Below, piece by piece: positions 15,986 to 24,337 of a stretch of 64,000 nt of DNA. This DNA comes from an uncultured Lachnospiraceae bacterium (lineage in GTDB: Bacteria > Bacillota > Clostridia > Lachnospirales > Lachnospiraceae), in the NCBI GenBank assembly GCA_910586615.1, contig CAJUJP010000021.1, positions 1 through 64,000 of the forward strand. Reading direction: 5' to 3'. Position 1 is the first letter of the stretch; every line of letters begins with the position of its first letter. The notes under the pieces were generated by a model. That model worked only from the letters and a program-made list of their open reading frames with translations. It was not told where the DNA came from and did no database searches. Made by a program: the position numbers and the translations under genes.

Positions 15986-16972
15986 ATGAAAAAGAGAAAT
16001 AAAGTATTTTTAATGGCAGTTTTGGCGATTCTTGCGATGACCTTTCTTGCGGCATGTGGCAGCAGAGCGGAAGAAACGATGTCTTCGGGCGAGATGGCAG
16101 TGCCGGAGATGTCTTCAGAAGAAATATTGGTCAGTTCTATAGAATTTTTACTGCGGGATGATGAGGCGGAAGAGGCAGGAAAAGAAGAGGAAGACACTGA
16201 TACGTCTGCGGAGCAGCAGTCTGCCGCCGGGGACTCGGAAGAGCCGGGCAGTACGGATGAGGCGCAGACAGAAGAGGATGAAACAGTGTTGGATCATGAG
16301 GCGGTAATCTATTACGGTAACGGTGCCTCTTCTGAGTTGAGCCGTAAGAAGGTAGAGGTGAAGGACAGGACGCCGGAGGAAGTTCTAAAGGCGCTTGCAA
16401 AGCATAATATCGTATCGCTGGATACGAAGCTGCTCGCTTTTGAGGAGGAAGACCGGGATGGAACCAAGGCACTGCATATAGACCTGTCCAGAGCAGCGGG
16501 GGAATATTTGAGAACCATGTCCATGGAGGCGGAGAGCATTATCATTTCGTCCGTTACGAATACGTTTCTGGAAAATTTTGATGCCCAGGCAATCCGCATT
16601 ACAGTTGCGGGTAATCCGCTTACCTCTACGCATAAAGTGTACGAGGAAGAATTGAGAAGATGTACGCCCGGTGAACTGCTTGACATGATCAAGACAGGTT
16701 CAGATGATCATTCAGCGGCAGACACAGAGGGAGAAGAGAAGTCCGGTCCGGCTGCGGATGAAAAAGGAAGTACCGGTTTAGTTACGAATGAGGAAGACAG
16801 TTCTTTACCGGATGAAGCCGGGGAGGAAAACTCTGGTTCAGTCACGAATGAAAAAAATGATTCAGCGGCAGACGGAGATGAGACGGAAGATACCGGTTCA
16901 GCCACGGATGAAAAAGCAGGTTCTTTGCCGGATGAAGAGGGGAAAGAAAGCCTCGGTTCAGCCGTGGATTGA
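15986..16972 (+). CDS. GerMN-domain lipoprotein with acidic 20-residue tandem repeats
   Basis: A 328-residue lipoprotein; the signal peptide ends at LAACGSR. After a Glu/Ser-rich linker, residues about 110-230 (VIYYGNGASSEL, then PEEVLKALAKHN and FDAQAIRITVAGNP) look like a GerMN domain, found in spore germination and sporulation proteins. The C-terminus is a tandem array of 60-base units starting at 16775, 16835, 16895 and 16955, each encoding 20 acidic, Ser/Asp/Glu-rich residues. The stop codon falls inside the last unit, and recognisable repeat sequence continues past it. ATG 15986 is chosen over the upstream TTG because GGAGGGG sits seven bases before it. GerMN assignment is from motif resemblance. 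Confidence 0.65.
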   Translation: MKKRNKVFLMAVLAILAMTFLAACGSRAEETMSSGEMAVPEMSSEEILVSSIEFLLRDDEAEEAGKEEEDTDTSAEQQSAAGDSEEPGSTDEAQTEEDETVLDHEAVIYYGNGASSELSRKKVEVKDRTPEEVLKALAKHNIVSLDTKLLAFEEEDRDGTKALHIDLSRAAGEYLRTMSMEAESIIISSVTNTFLENFDAQAIRITVAGNPLTSTHKVYEEELRRCTPGELLDMIKTGSDDHSAADTEGEEKSGPAADEKGSTGLVTNEEDSSLPDEAGEENSGSVTNEKNDSAADGDETEDTGSATDEKAGSLPDEEGKESLGSAVD

Positions 16973-17000
16973 AAAAGCGATTCAGCGGCAGAGGCTGGTT
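16775..17000 (+). repeat. 60-base tandem repeats in the GerMN lipoprotein gene
   Basis: Units start with GGTT(T/C)AG at 16775, 16835, 16895 and 16955, exactly 60 bases apart, so the array keeps the 20-codon frame. The fourth unit contains the stop codon TGA, and its continuation AGCGATTCAGCGGCAGAG matches the middle of the second unit. Confidence 0.85.
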
Positions 17001-17024
17001 TATAACAGGAAAGAAGGGGTAATC

Positions 17025-17672
17025 ATGGCGGAAATAAGCGCAAGGGAGCAGTTGATTTTTGAAATAGCGCAGACGGAGTGGGAATTATTTCAGAATGTGT
17101 ATAATACCGGGGGGCGGGCTTCCTGTCAGGATGATCCGGACACATTTTTTAAGATGCGTATGAGTCAGTGGATGGTCTATTCTGATGAAGTGCTGCAAAG
17201 TTATCTGGAAGACTGCCGGAAGGCCTGTGAAGAAGGCAGGAATCTTGTATTTGAGAAGTATGGCAGGATGATGGAAAGTACTTTTCCTGAAGAATACGAG
17301 GAAATCAAAGGGCATCTTCCAGATGCATCGGACAAAAAGGAACTTGCGGAGAAGATCATTAAGATCAATCTGGAATGGGATGCTGATATGCTGCGGGAGT
17401 ATCCGAACCTGCGGGGCAGAGGCAGAGCATTGACCACAGCCGATGACGGTGTGATGGCGGGCACTTCCATGGAGAGCTATCTGAGGGGGGAACTGCTGAC
17501 ATATTCTGTACATACACTGGAACTGGTCTTGCGGGAGACAATTGATGCATATGAAAAGGGCGAGAGCCTGTTACGGCAGATTATCGCCAATGAAACCGCA
17601 TTTTACGGTTATAAATCCCTGGAAGAAGCGGAAGCGAAACACGGGTCACAGGCCGGGCGGAGTGAGGTATAA
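17025..17672 (+). CDS. DUF4125 family protein
   Basis: A 215-residue soluble protein beginning MAEISAREQLIFEIAQTEW, with the family block NTGGRASCQDDPDTFFKMR. It has no signal peptide or membrane helix. The function of DUF4125 is unknown; members are common in Clostridia and sometimes sit next to cobalamin- or methyltransferase-type genes, which is not the case here. ATG 17025 is preceded by AAGAAGGGG. The open frame reaches back into the preceding gene's repeats, but that part is a shadow. It lies 52 bases after the GerMN lipoprotein gene and could share its transcript. Confidence 0.75.
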   Translation: MAEISAREQLIFEIAQTEWELFQNVYNTGGRASCQDDPDTFFKMRMSQWMVYSDEVLQSYLEDCRKACEEGRNLVFEKYGRMMESTFPEEYEEIKGHLPDASDKKELAEKIIKINLEWDADMLREYPNLRGRGRALTTADDGVMAGTSMESYLRGELLTYSVHTLELVLRETIDAYEKGESLLRQIIANETAFYGYKSLEEAEAKHGSQAGRSEV

Positions 17673-17813
17673 GCCGTCCTGCTGTGTTACAGGATGGGAC
17701 AACCCCTTTGTCTTGTCATAGCCGGGCATAACAGTGCATGACTTGACATGTGGCGCAGCCCCGGCAGATACAGTATGACAGAACACCGCCAAAAGAAAAA
17801 GACATTATGTGGA

Positions 17814-18518
17814 TCAGAAATGCAGACGTCTGCGCACTTCATTGCGCAGGCGTTTTTTTGCCAGAATGGTGATCAGGGCAAAATCGATGATCACGCAGAC
17901 GGTCAGGACTACGGCAGACCAGGTGATACGGTACGGATCGTCCAGTATATGCCTGATCAGCAGTTCCAAAGATACACAGAATGCAGGTATTTCCAGAAAA
18001 ATGCAAAGTGCGCAGGACAGGATTGTCAGGGTGAACAGCTTTGACAGGAGCGGGAAAAGTTCCGCAAATATGGTCAAAAGAACTACCACAGGAAAGCCAA
18101 GGTTCCAGAACCATCTGTCCGAATCAGTGAGGAAGGTGATCAGGAACAGGTAGATCGCCACTGACATGCCGTCCGCGAGAAGGGACAGATAGATGGGTGT
18201 CTTGCTGTAGAAAATAGCCGGGAAACTGAACACAAAGAGACACATGCAGCTGCCGATTACCACTAACGACCAGAGTGAGGAGTCAAATACAAGCAGATTT
18301 AACAGCAGGCAGGTTGCACTGGTGGCGGTCAGCACCACGGTGACAAGGATGCCCAGATCTTTTCTTTTTACGACTTCAACCTGTCCCTTATCAGTCGGAT
18401 AGGGGGAAGGCGGCAGTTCCTTGTTCAATTCTCTGGGGTTCATAACAGGTGTATGGCACAGAGGGCATTTGTTTAAGGATGCCTCCAACTCTACGCCACA
18501 GTTTACACAGTAAGACAT
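17814..18518 (-). CDS. zinc-ribbon membrane protein (DUF6320-like)
   Basis: A 234-residue protein whose N-terminus is a zinc ribbon (CVNCGVELEASLNKCPLC, residues 4-21), followed by a Pro-rich linker and six hydrophobic helices between about 55 and 220, ending in a basic tail. The arrangement matches what I know as DUF6320. It reads toward the left and lies 82 bases downstream of the acyltransferase gene on the same strand, so the two are probably co-transcribed. Its function is unknown; the link to the acyltransferase suggests work on lipids or the envelope. RBS AGGAAAGGA precedes its ATG. Confidence 0.75.
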   Translation of the reverse strand: MSYCVNCGVELEASLNKCPLCHTPVMNPRELNKELPPSPYPTDKGQVEVVKRKDLGILVTVVLTATSATCLLLNLLVFDSSLWSLVVIGSCMCLFVFSFPAIFYSKTPIYLSLLADGMSVAIYLFLITFLTDSDRWFWNLGFPVVVLLTIFAELFPLLSKLFTLTILSCALCIFLEIPAFCVSLELLIRHILDDPYRITWSAVVLTVCVIIDFALITILAKKRLRNEVRRRLHF

Positions 18519-18600
18519 GGCAGATTCCTTTCCTGGGTGATGGTATTTGTTCGCGGCCGCGAAGAGCAGTCAATCAATCATTTTAATCCGTATTGGCGTG

Positions 18601-19938
18601 TTATATTACGGGGTCTGCATCACGGTTGCTTTCAATTTTTACATGGATGCCGTCCTGTACAAGCTTGCGGAAGAAATAGCGTTCCACGTCAGCCTCTACG
18701 ATACTGCTGGCGAAATTGATCGTCAGGATATCTTCAAAACTGATGATGGCGCAGTTTGTACGGGAAGAGAAGGGCTGGCCCATATAGATATCGAACCGCT
18801 CGATATATGGTTTCATGTCCTTAGGTACATGAAGGGCGCCCATATTAGTCAGCCCGGCGGAGGAATTTTTATCCTGTACTTTTGTATAAAAAGTGCGCAC
18901 TACGAAATCTTTGATAAACAAGGGCACCACCCGGATCAACGGATTGCGCTGGGTTGCGGCGTTGGTAGTGATATCGCCGCGGAGCATTTTTTCATTAATA
19001 TGATACCGCATATAATTGTGCACGTGTTCAACAATTTCTTCGAAACTGTATTCACCCAGACGGGGATCCACAAAAGGATATACCATGGTGATAAAGTTGC
19101 GCAGCGTTTTCGAAGGAAAAAAACGGCGCAGATTTACCGGAAGTGCAATGCGCACCGGACGCAGTCTGAGATGGAAGTCGGAGGACTGTTTTTGCAGCAG
19201 TGCGTAGAGCAGAGCGGCATTCAGGTATTCGGTGATGCTGGCGTTGTATCTGCGGGCCACTGTCATGACTTCTTTGACGGACAGGATCCCGTCTATGATA
19301 TTCAGTGTGTAGAAAGGTTCCTTTGTGCCACGGACACGGTACGTCGTTTCCGCAGGACGGGGCGGGCATACCTGGGCGTGGGCGTAACGCATGTAGGCGT
19401 CTTCCAGCTCCTCAGGATCCGGATTCTGGTTTATATCAAGCACGAAGCCTTCGGGCTGTATGGGGTGTCCCAGCAGACCCAGATAGACGGCAGTCAGTGT
19501 CTGCAGCAGACACATGCCGCCGGTACCGTCGCCCAGACAGTGGTGTGCTTCGAATGCAATTCTGTTTCCATAATAGTATATCCGTATAAGATAACGATTG
19601 TTTCCTTTAAAGTGCATTGGCATACAAGGATTTTTGATATCTTCTTTCACAAAAGGGCCGGGTCTGTTGTTTGGTTCCAGATACCGCCAGAACAGCCCTT
19701 TCCGGATGGCCACTTTATAGGTGGGAAAGCGAGGGAGTGTCATGTCCAGCGCTTTCTGCAGCAGTTCCGGGTCAACAGCCTCTTTCAGAACCACGGACAG
19801 GCGGTAAACAGAGGAGAAGTCCCGTCGCTGTAAAGTGGGATAGACGATGGCGGACAGATCCAGCTTATACCAGACATCTTTTCGGTTTTTGGAGTTCTGT
19901 TTCGATATTTTGTTTGGTGTGGTCTGGTTTTTTGCCAT
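18601..19938 (-). CDS. condensation-domain/alcohol acetyltransferase-like acyltransferase
   Basis: A 445-residue protein of the chloramphenicol-acetyltransferase/condensation superfamily. The catalytic motif HHxxxDG is present as HHCLGDG at residues 132-138, in the context FEAHHCLGDGTGG. The structural second half with NLRRFF and TNMG is consistent with stand-alone PapA/alcohol acetyltransferase-like enzymes, which form esters from an acyl thioester. The substrate cannot be read. No carrier protein or NRPS module is nearby, so a free alcohol or lipid acceptor is likelier than peptide synthesis. It is divergent from the hydrolase gene at 20265. The long plus-strand frame over the same bases is a shadow. 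Confidence 0.75.
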   Translation of the reverse strand: MAKNQTTPNKISKQNSKNRKDVWYKLDLSAIVYPTLQRRDFSSVYRLSVVLKEAVDPELLQKALDMTLPRFPTYKVAIRKGLFWRYLEPNNRPGPFVKEDIKNPCMPMHFKGNNRYLIRIYYYGNRIAFEAHHCLGDGTGGMCLLQTLTAVYLGLLGHPIQPEGFVLDINQNPDPEELEDAYMRYAHAQVCPPRPAETTYRVRGTKEPFYTLNIIDGILSVKEVMTVARRYNASITEYLNAALLYALLQKQSSDFHLRLRPVRIALPVNLRRFFPSKTLRNFITMVYPFVDPRLGEYSFEEIVEHVHNYMRYHINEKMLRGDITTNAATQRNPLIRVVPLFIKDFVVRTFYTKVQDKNSSAGLTNMGALHVPKDMKPYIERFDIYMGQPFSSRTNCAIISFEDILTINFASSIVEADVERYFFRKLVQDGIHVKIESNRDADPVI

Positions 19939-20119
19939 AATTATATAGGAATCCTCTTGCTTTTTCGAAAAATTCAGTGTAACGTAAGCCGTAAGATGTC
20001 TTTTTCAGGCTTGCATTATTTTTGTGCAGTCGTCTGACGCAAAACCGGCTCTTATAGGCTGAACGGCTTCGAACTGCTATTTATCATATCACATATGCAG
20101 AAGATTATGTTGAATTTTT

Positions 20120-20170
20120 TATGGTATTAGGAATTTTCTCCTCTTATCCGAGTTCGCGAAGCGGATAGAG
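20120..20170. repeat. dispersed intergenic element, copy 2
   Basis: ATGGTATTAGGAATTTTCTC and then CTTATCCGAGTTCGCGAAGC align with the copies at 7080 and 43631. It lies in the 326-base gap between the divergent acyltransferase and hydrolase genes, directly after a run of six T. The rest of that gap shows no gene; on the minus strand TATAAT sits within 15 bases of the acyltransferase start and may be part of its leader rather than a promoter. Confidence 0.6.
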
Positions 20171-20264
20171 CAAAGAATAGAGATTAGAAAACAAATACAG
20201 ACAGAGGCAGACAATGCAGGAGCTTTGGCGCAACGGACTGTATTGATATGGAGGATTGAATAGA

Positions 20265-21182
20265 ATGGCAAATGCGGACAGAAAAAACGCGAATCTGATG
20301 AACCTGATCAAACGGATGCATGGTGTGGTGGAAAATACTGATATTGAGAAGCACCGCCAGTCCCAGAATCATTTCGGTGCACTTCTGGGGAGCAGCAAGG
20401 ATGTGCTGACGGAAGCGCTGGACATCCCGGCACAGTCGGCAGAGGAAGATATTATTCATGTGGAATGGAATTATGTAAACCGGGCGCATATGAAAAAATA
20501 TATTATCCTGTATTGTCACGGCGGCGGATATTCTACCGGAAGCAGCCTTTATGCCAGGACATTGACCAGCAAGCTGGCAATGTCTACTTCCATGGATGTG
20601 CTCAGCTTTGATTACAGGCTGGCACCGGAGAATCCTTATCCGGCGGCGCTTCAGGATGCCATGCGGGTATGGAATTATCTGATGCTTCTGGGCTACGGGG
20701 CAAGGGATGTGATTCTGGCGGGAGATTCTGCGGGGGGCAACCTGGCCTTGACACTGACTTTAAAACTGAAAGAAGAGAAACGCCTTCTGCCCCGCGGACT
20801 GATATTGATGTCACCGTGGACGGATCTCACATCGTCAGGGAAATCCCACCAGACGAAGGCGGATATTGATCCGGTGCTGAGTGCGCCGTATCTGGCAGAC
20901 ATGATCCGCAATTATGCAGAGGGACAGGATCTGGAAGAGCCGCTGATTTCCCCTCTTTTCGGTGATTATGAGGGATTTCCGCCTGTCTATATCCAGGTGG
21001 GGGAGAATGAGATCCTGCTGGATGATTCGACGCTGTTGTACGGAAAAATGCTGGAAGCCAATGTATCGGTCAGAATGGATATGTTTAAGGGGATGTGGCA
21101 TGTCTTCCAGATGTCTCCTTTTAAGACGGCGTATGAGGCAATGGATAAGAATGCGGAGTTTATTTATGATATCTGCCGTTGA
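20265..21182 (+). CDS. alpha/beta hydrolase, hormone-sensitive-lipase (HSL) type
   Basis: A 305-residue esterase-type enzyme. It shows the HSL oxyanion motif HGGGY at 85-89, the nucleophile elbow GDSAGG with S155, the conserved FDYRLAPENPYPAAL block, and a late His in GMWHVFQ that completes the triad. No signal peptide, so it acts inside the cell. It is transcribed away from the acyltransferase/zinc-ribbon pair. One enzyme that could make an ester beside another that could cut it suggests a shared pathway, though this is inference. ATG 20265 is chosen because GGAGG at 20250-20254 is well placed for it; the TTG at 20256 is too close. Confidence 0.85.
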   Translation: MANADRKNANLMNLIKRMHGVVENTDIEKHRQSQNHFGALLGSSKDVLTEALDIPAQSAEEDIIHVEWNYVNRAHMKKYIILYCHGGGYSTGSSLYARTLTSKLAMSTSMDVLSFDYRLAPENPYPAALQDAMRVWNYLMLLGYGARDVILAGDSAGGNLALTLTLKLKEEKRLLPRGLILMSPWTDLTSSGKSHQTKADIDPVLSAPYLADMIRNYAEGQDLEEPLISPLFGDYEGFPPVYIQVGENEILLDDSTLLYGKMLEANVSVRMDMFKGMWHVFQMSPFKTAYEAMDKNAEFIYDICR

Positions 21183-21276
21183 CAGGAATTTTTTTTAAAA
21201 TTAAAAAGGATATGGCTGACAGGCATCGAATAATGGTAGTAGAGCAGTTGTTTTGCACAGGAAGAAAGGCAGTGCC

Positions 21277-22281
21277 ATGAATATACGGGAAAGTTTGGAA
21301 CAGTGGGAGAAAGAGTATCTCAGTCCTTATGCTATGCTCAGCATGAATTCCCAGGGAAGGCTCAGGCCGGAGGAGCAATGCGACATCAGACCGGTATTCC
21401 AGCGGGATCGGGACAGGATCATACATAGCAAGTCTTTCAGGCGGCTGAAGGACAAGACACAGGTGTTCCTGACGCCAGAAGGAGATCATTACAGGACCCG
21501 CCTCACTCATACGCTGGAAGTCAGCCAGACGGCGAGAACGATTGCCAAGGCGCTTCAGCTGAACGAGGATCTGGCGGAAGCCATAGCCCTGGGACATGAT
21601 CTGGGGCATACTCCCTTCGGACACGCCGGAGAGCGGGCGCTGAACAGAGCCTGTCCTTACGGATTCAGGCATAATGAACAGAGTGTGCGGACGGTGGATC
21701 TTCTGGAGAAGGACGGCCGGGGCATCAATCTGACCATGGAGGTGCGGGACGGTATTCTGAATCATCAGACGGCGAGTATGCCGGCCACGCTGGAAGGGAA
21801 GATTGTCAGATTTGCCGATAAGATCGCCTATATTCATCATGATATGGACGATGCCGTCAGGGGCGGTATCCTGAAGGAGTCCGATGTGCCGGAGGAGATC
21901 AGTTCTGTCATCGGTTACAGCTGTGGACAGAGACTTGATTTTTTTATCCATAATATTGTGACCAACAGCAAGGGGAAGGATGACATCTGTATGTCGCCGG
22001 AAGCGGCGGAAGCCATGCAGCAGATCCGGAACTTCATGTTCCGCAATGTGTACAAGAACCCTATTGCGAAGGGACAGGAGAACAAGGCGGAAGGTCTGAT
22101 TGTTACACTGTATGAATATTATATGAATCATACGGAGAAGCTGCCGAAGTTTCTGTACAGGCTTATGGAAGAGGGAGAGCCCCTGGAAAAGATTGTCTGT
22201 GACTATATCGGGTCGATGACGGATCGTTTTGCCATTGCGCAGTATCAGGAGATTTATATTCCGAAGACGTGGCACGGGTAA
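21277..22281 (+). CDS. dgt: deoxyguanosinetriphosphate triphosphohydrolase-like HD protein
   Basis: A 334-residue HD-domain phosphohydrolase. It contains FRRLKDKTQVF, the first metal ligand in TRLTHTLEVSQ, the HD motif in ALGHDLGHTPFGHAGERAL, and the later Asp in KIVRFADKIAYIHHD. This matches dGTPase-like proteins that hydrolyse dNTPs to the nucleoside and triphosphate. It lies 96 bases before dnaG, a common Firmicutes arrangement (dgt-dnaG-rpoD). ATG 21277 is chosen over the earlier TTG because the family starts near MNIRESLEQ. Confidence 0.92.
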   Translation: MNIRESLEQWEKEYLSPYAMLSMNSQGRLRPEEQCDIRPVFQRDRDRIIHSKSFRRLKDKTQVFLTPEGDHYRTRLTHTLEVSQTARTIAKALQLNEDLAEAIALGHDLGHTPFGHAGERALNRACPYGFRHNEQSVRTVDLLEKDGRGINLTMEVRDGILNHQTASMPATLEGKIVRFADKIAYIHHDMDDAVRGGILKESDVPEEISSVIGYSCGQRLDFFIHNIVTNSKGKDDICMSPEAAEAMQQIRNFMFRNVYKNPIAKGQENKAEGLIVTLYEYYMNHTEKLPKFLYRLMEEGEPLEKIVCDYIGSMTDRFAIAQYQEIYIPKTWHG

Positions 22282-22376
22282 TTTGCGGAAAGTCAGGGGA
22301 ACAGTCTGCCAGAGAAATTTATCTGAACGAAAATTTATGTTTTTGAATAGAGAAATAGTGAATAAGAAGGGATACA

Positions 22377-24146
22377 ATGTTTTATCCGGATGAACTGATT
22401 GAAGAAGTCAGAATGAAAAATGATATCGTGGGTGTGATCTCAGGATATGTCCGTATGCAGAAGAAAGGAAGCAATTATTTCGGGTTGTGCCCGTTTCACA
22501 ACGAGAAATCCCCTTCCTTTTCGGTGTCCCCCGGCAAACAGATGTATTATTGTTTCGGGTGCGGGGCGGGCGGCAATGTAATAACATTTATTATGGAATA
22601 CGAGAACCTGACTTTTCAGGAGGCGGTCAAAATGCTGGCGGACCGGGCAGGCATTAATCTGCCGGAACTGGAATATAATGAGGAAGTCAGGCAGAGAGAG
22701 AGCAGACGCACCAGACTGCTGGAAGTCAACAAGGAAGCCGCCAGATATTATTATTACATGCTCCGCACGCCCAGAGGCAGAACGGGGTATCAATATCTTG
22801 CGGGAAGGCAGTTGTCAGAGGAGACCATGAAGAAATTCGGTCTGGGATATGCGGATGGCGCAGGTTCTGATCTGACTGCATATCTGCGGTCGAAGGGGTA
22901 TTCCGATGAACTGATTAACGAGGCCGGACTGACCGGATATGATGAGAAGAGGGGGATGCATGATAAATTCTGGAACCGGGTCATGTTTCCGATCCAGGAC
23001 AGCAACCATCGTGTGATCGGTTTCGGCGGCCGGGTGATGGGAGACGCGAAGCCTAAGTATCTGAATTCGCCGGAGACGCTGATCTTTGACAAGAGCCGTA
23101 ACCTGTACGGGTTGAATTTTGCCCGGACATCCAGAAAGGGAAATATCATTCTGTGCGAAGGATATATGGATGTCATTGCCATGCATCAGGCAGGCTTCAC
23201 CCAGGCGATAGCTTCGCTGGGAACTGCCTTCACCACGGGACAGGCCAGTCTGCTGGGGCGCTATACGAAAGAAGTGCTTTTGGCCTATGACAGCGACGGG
23301 GCGGGTGTGAATGCGGCCATGCGGGCCATCGGTATTTTGAAGGAATCGGGACTGCGGGGCAAAGTAATCGATATGCAGCCATACAAGGATCCCGATGAAT
23401 TTGTGAAAAATATGGGGGCGGATGCCTTTCAGGAGAGAATCGACGGGGCTCAGAACAGCTTTTTCTTTGAATTAAAGGTATTGGAGAGGGATTACCGCAT
23501 GGATGATCCGGAGTCCAAGACCGCGTTCCACAGAGAGATTGCTAAGAAGCTGTGCGCTTTTGAGGAAGAGGTGGAGCGGGAGAATTATATAGAATCCGTG
23601 GCCCAGAAGTATCATATCGGTTTTGACAATCTGCGCAGGCTGGTAAGCGGTTATGCGGCAAAGACAGGACTTGTACAGCCGGCGGTGAGGCCGAAGAGCA
23701 CGGTGGCAAAGAAGAACACGCCGGAGGAAAATGTGAAGAAGTCCCAGCGGCTGCTGCTTACATGGGTCACGGATGAGCCGGAGGTTTTCCAGAAGGTCCG
23801 GGCGTACATTACGGCGGCGGACTTTACGGAACCATTGTACCGGCAGGTTGCGGACAGGCTCTTTGCCGATCTGGAACAGGGCAGTTACAATCCTGCGGCG
23901 ATCATCAGCACCTTTGAAGAGGAGCAGGAGCAGCGCGCGGTGGCGGAGATTTTCAATACAAAGCTTGCGAAGCTGGATACGCCGAAAGAGCGGGAAAAAG
24001 CATTTCATGATATTCTCTGCGCTGTGAAACAGAACAGTTTTGATTATTATTCAGGCAGGATGGGATCGGATATGGATGCCCTGAATCAAGTGATATCCGG
24101 CAAGAAGGCGCTGGAAGAACTTAGAAAAACGCATATTTCATTATAA
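22377..24146 (+). CDS. dnaG: DNA primase
   Basis: Makes RNA primers at the replication fork. The 589-residue protein has the CHC2 zinc finger at about 39-64 (CPFHNEKSPSFSV, then CFGCGAGG), the RNA polymerase core, and a TOPRIM domain with ILCEGYMDVIAMHQAG and the metal-binding AYDSDGAG. A helical C-terminal region would bind the DnaB helicase. Length is normal. RBS AGAAGGG precedes ATG 22377. It sits in the usual macromolecular synthesis order with rpoD downstream. Confidence 0.97.
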   Translation: MFYPDELIEEVRMKNDIVGVISGYVRMQKKGSNYFGLCPFHNEKSPSFSVSPGKQMYYCFGCGAGGNVITFIMEYENLTFQEAVKMLADRAGINLPELEYNEEVRQRESRRTRLLEVNKEAARYYYYMLRTPRGRTGYQYLAGRQLSEETMKKFGLGYADGAGSDLTAYLRSKGYSDELINEAGLTGYDEKRGMHDKFWNRVMFPIQDSNHRVIGFGGRVMGDAKPKYLNSPETLIFDKSRNLYGLNFARTSRKGNIILCEGYMDVIAMHQAGFTQAIASLGTAFTTGQASLLGRYTKEVLLAYDSDGAGVNAAMRAIGILKESGLRGKVIDMQPYKDPDEFVKNMGADAFQERIDGAQNSFFFELKVLERDYRMDDPESKTAFHREIAKKLCAFEEEVERENYIESVAQKYHIGFDNLRRLVSGYAAKTGLVQPAVRPKSTVAKKNTPEENVKKSQRLLLTWVTDEPEVFQKVRAYITAADFTEPLYRQVADRLFADLEQGSYNPAAIISTFEEEQEQRAVAEIFNTKLAKLDTPKEREKAFHDILCAVKQNSFDYYSGRMGSDMDALNQVISGKKALEELRKTHISL

Positions 24147-24260
24147 TAAGGGTAAGCTATTCGCAGGAAACTGTCGTCAGACCGTCTAAAATGCAGTAAT
24201 AGAAGACTTTTGCTCTGTGCTTGAGCGTTTTGCGGATAGTTCGATTAACAGAGCAGTCAA

Positions 24261-24315
24261 TATAAAACCCCGCTTAGATGAATGGCCGGACAGAAAGGCC
24301 GGACGGCGGGGAAAT
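24261..24315 (+). other. GC-rich hairpin in the rpoD leader
   Basis: CCCCGC at 24269-24274 and GCGGGG at 24306-24311 enclose a second GGCC/GGCC pairing, about 25 bases before the rpoD start. The segment AATATAAAACCCCG plus TTAGATGAAT resembles AATAAAACCCG plus TTTAGATGAAT at about 15905-15931 ahead of the GerMN lipoprotein gene. The remainder of the dnaG-rpoD gap shows no clear promoter. Confidence 0.4.
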
Positions 24316-24337
24316 ACAGGAAGGATGGGCCAGGTAG

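Noticed and set aside
18547..19833. 428-codon open frame on the + strand
   Set aside because: It lies opposite the acyltransferase gene, which has a clear catalytic motif and RBS on the minus strand. The + strand product has no recognisable domain.
21160..22377. 405-codon open frame on the minus strand
   Set aside because: A shadow of the dgt-like HD gene, whose motifs are on the + strand.
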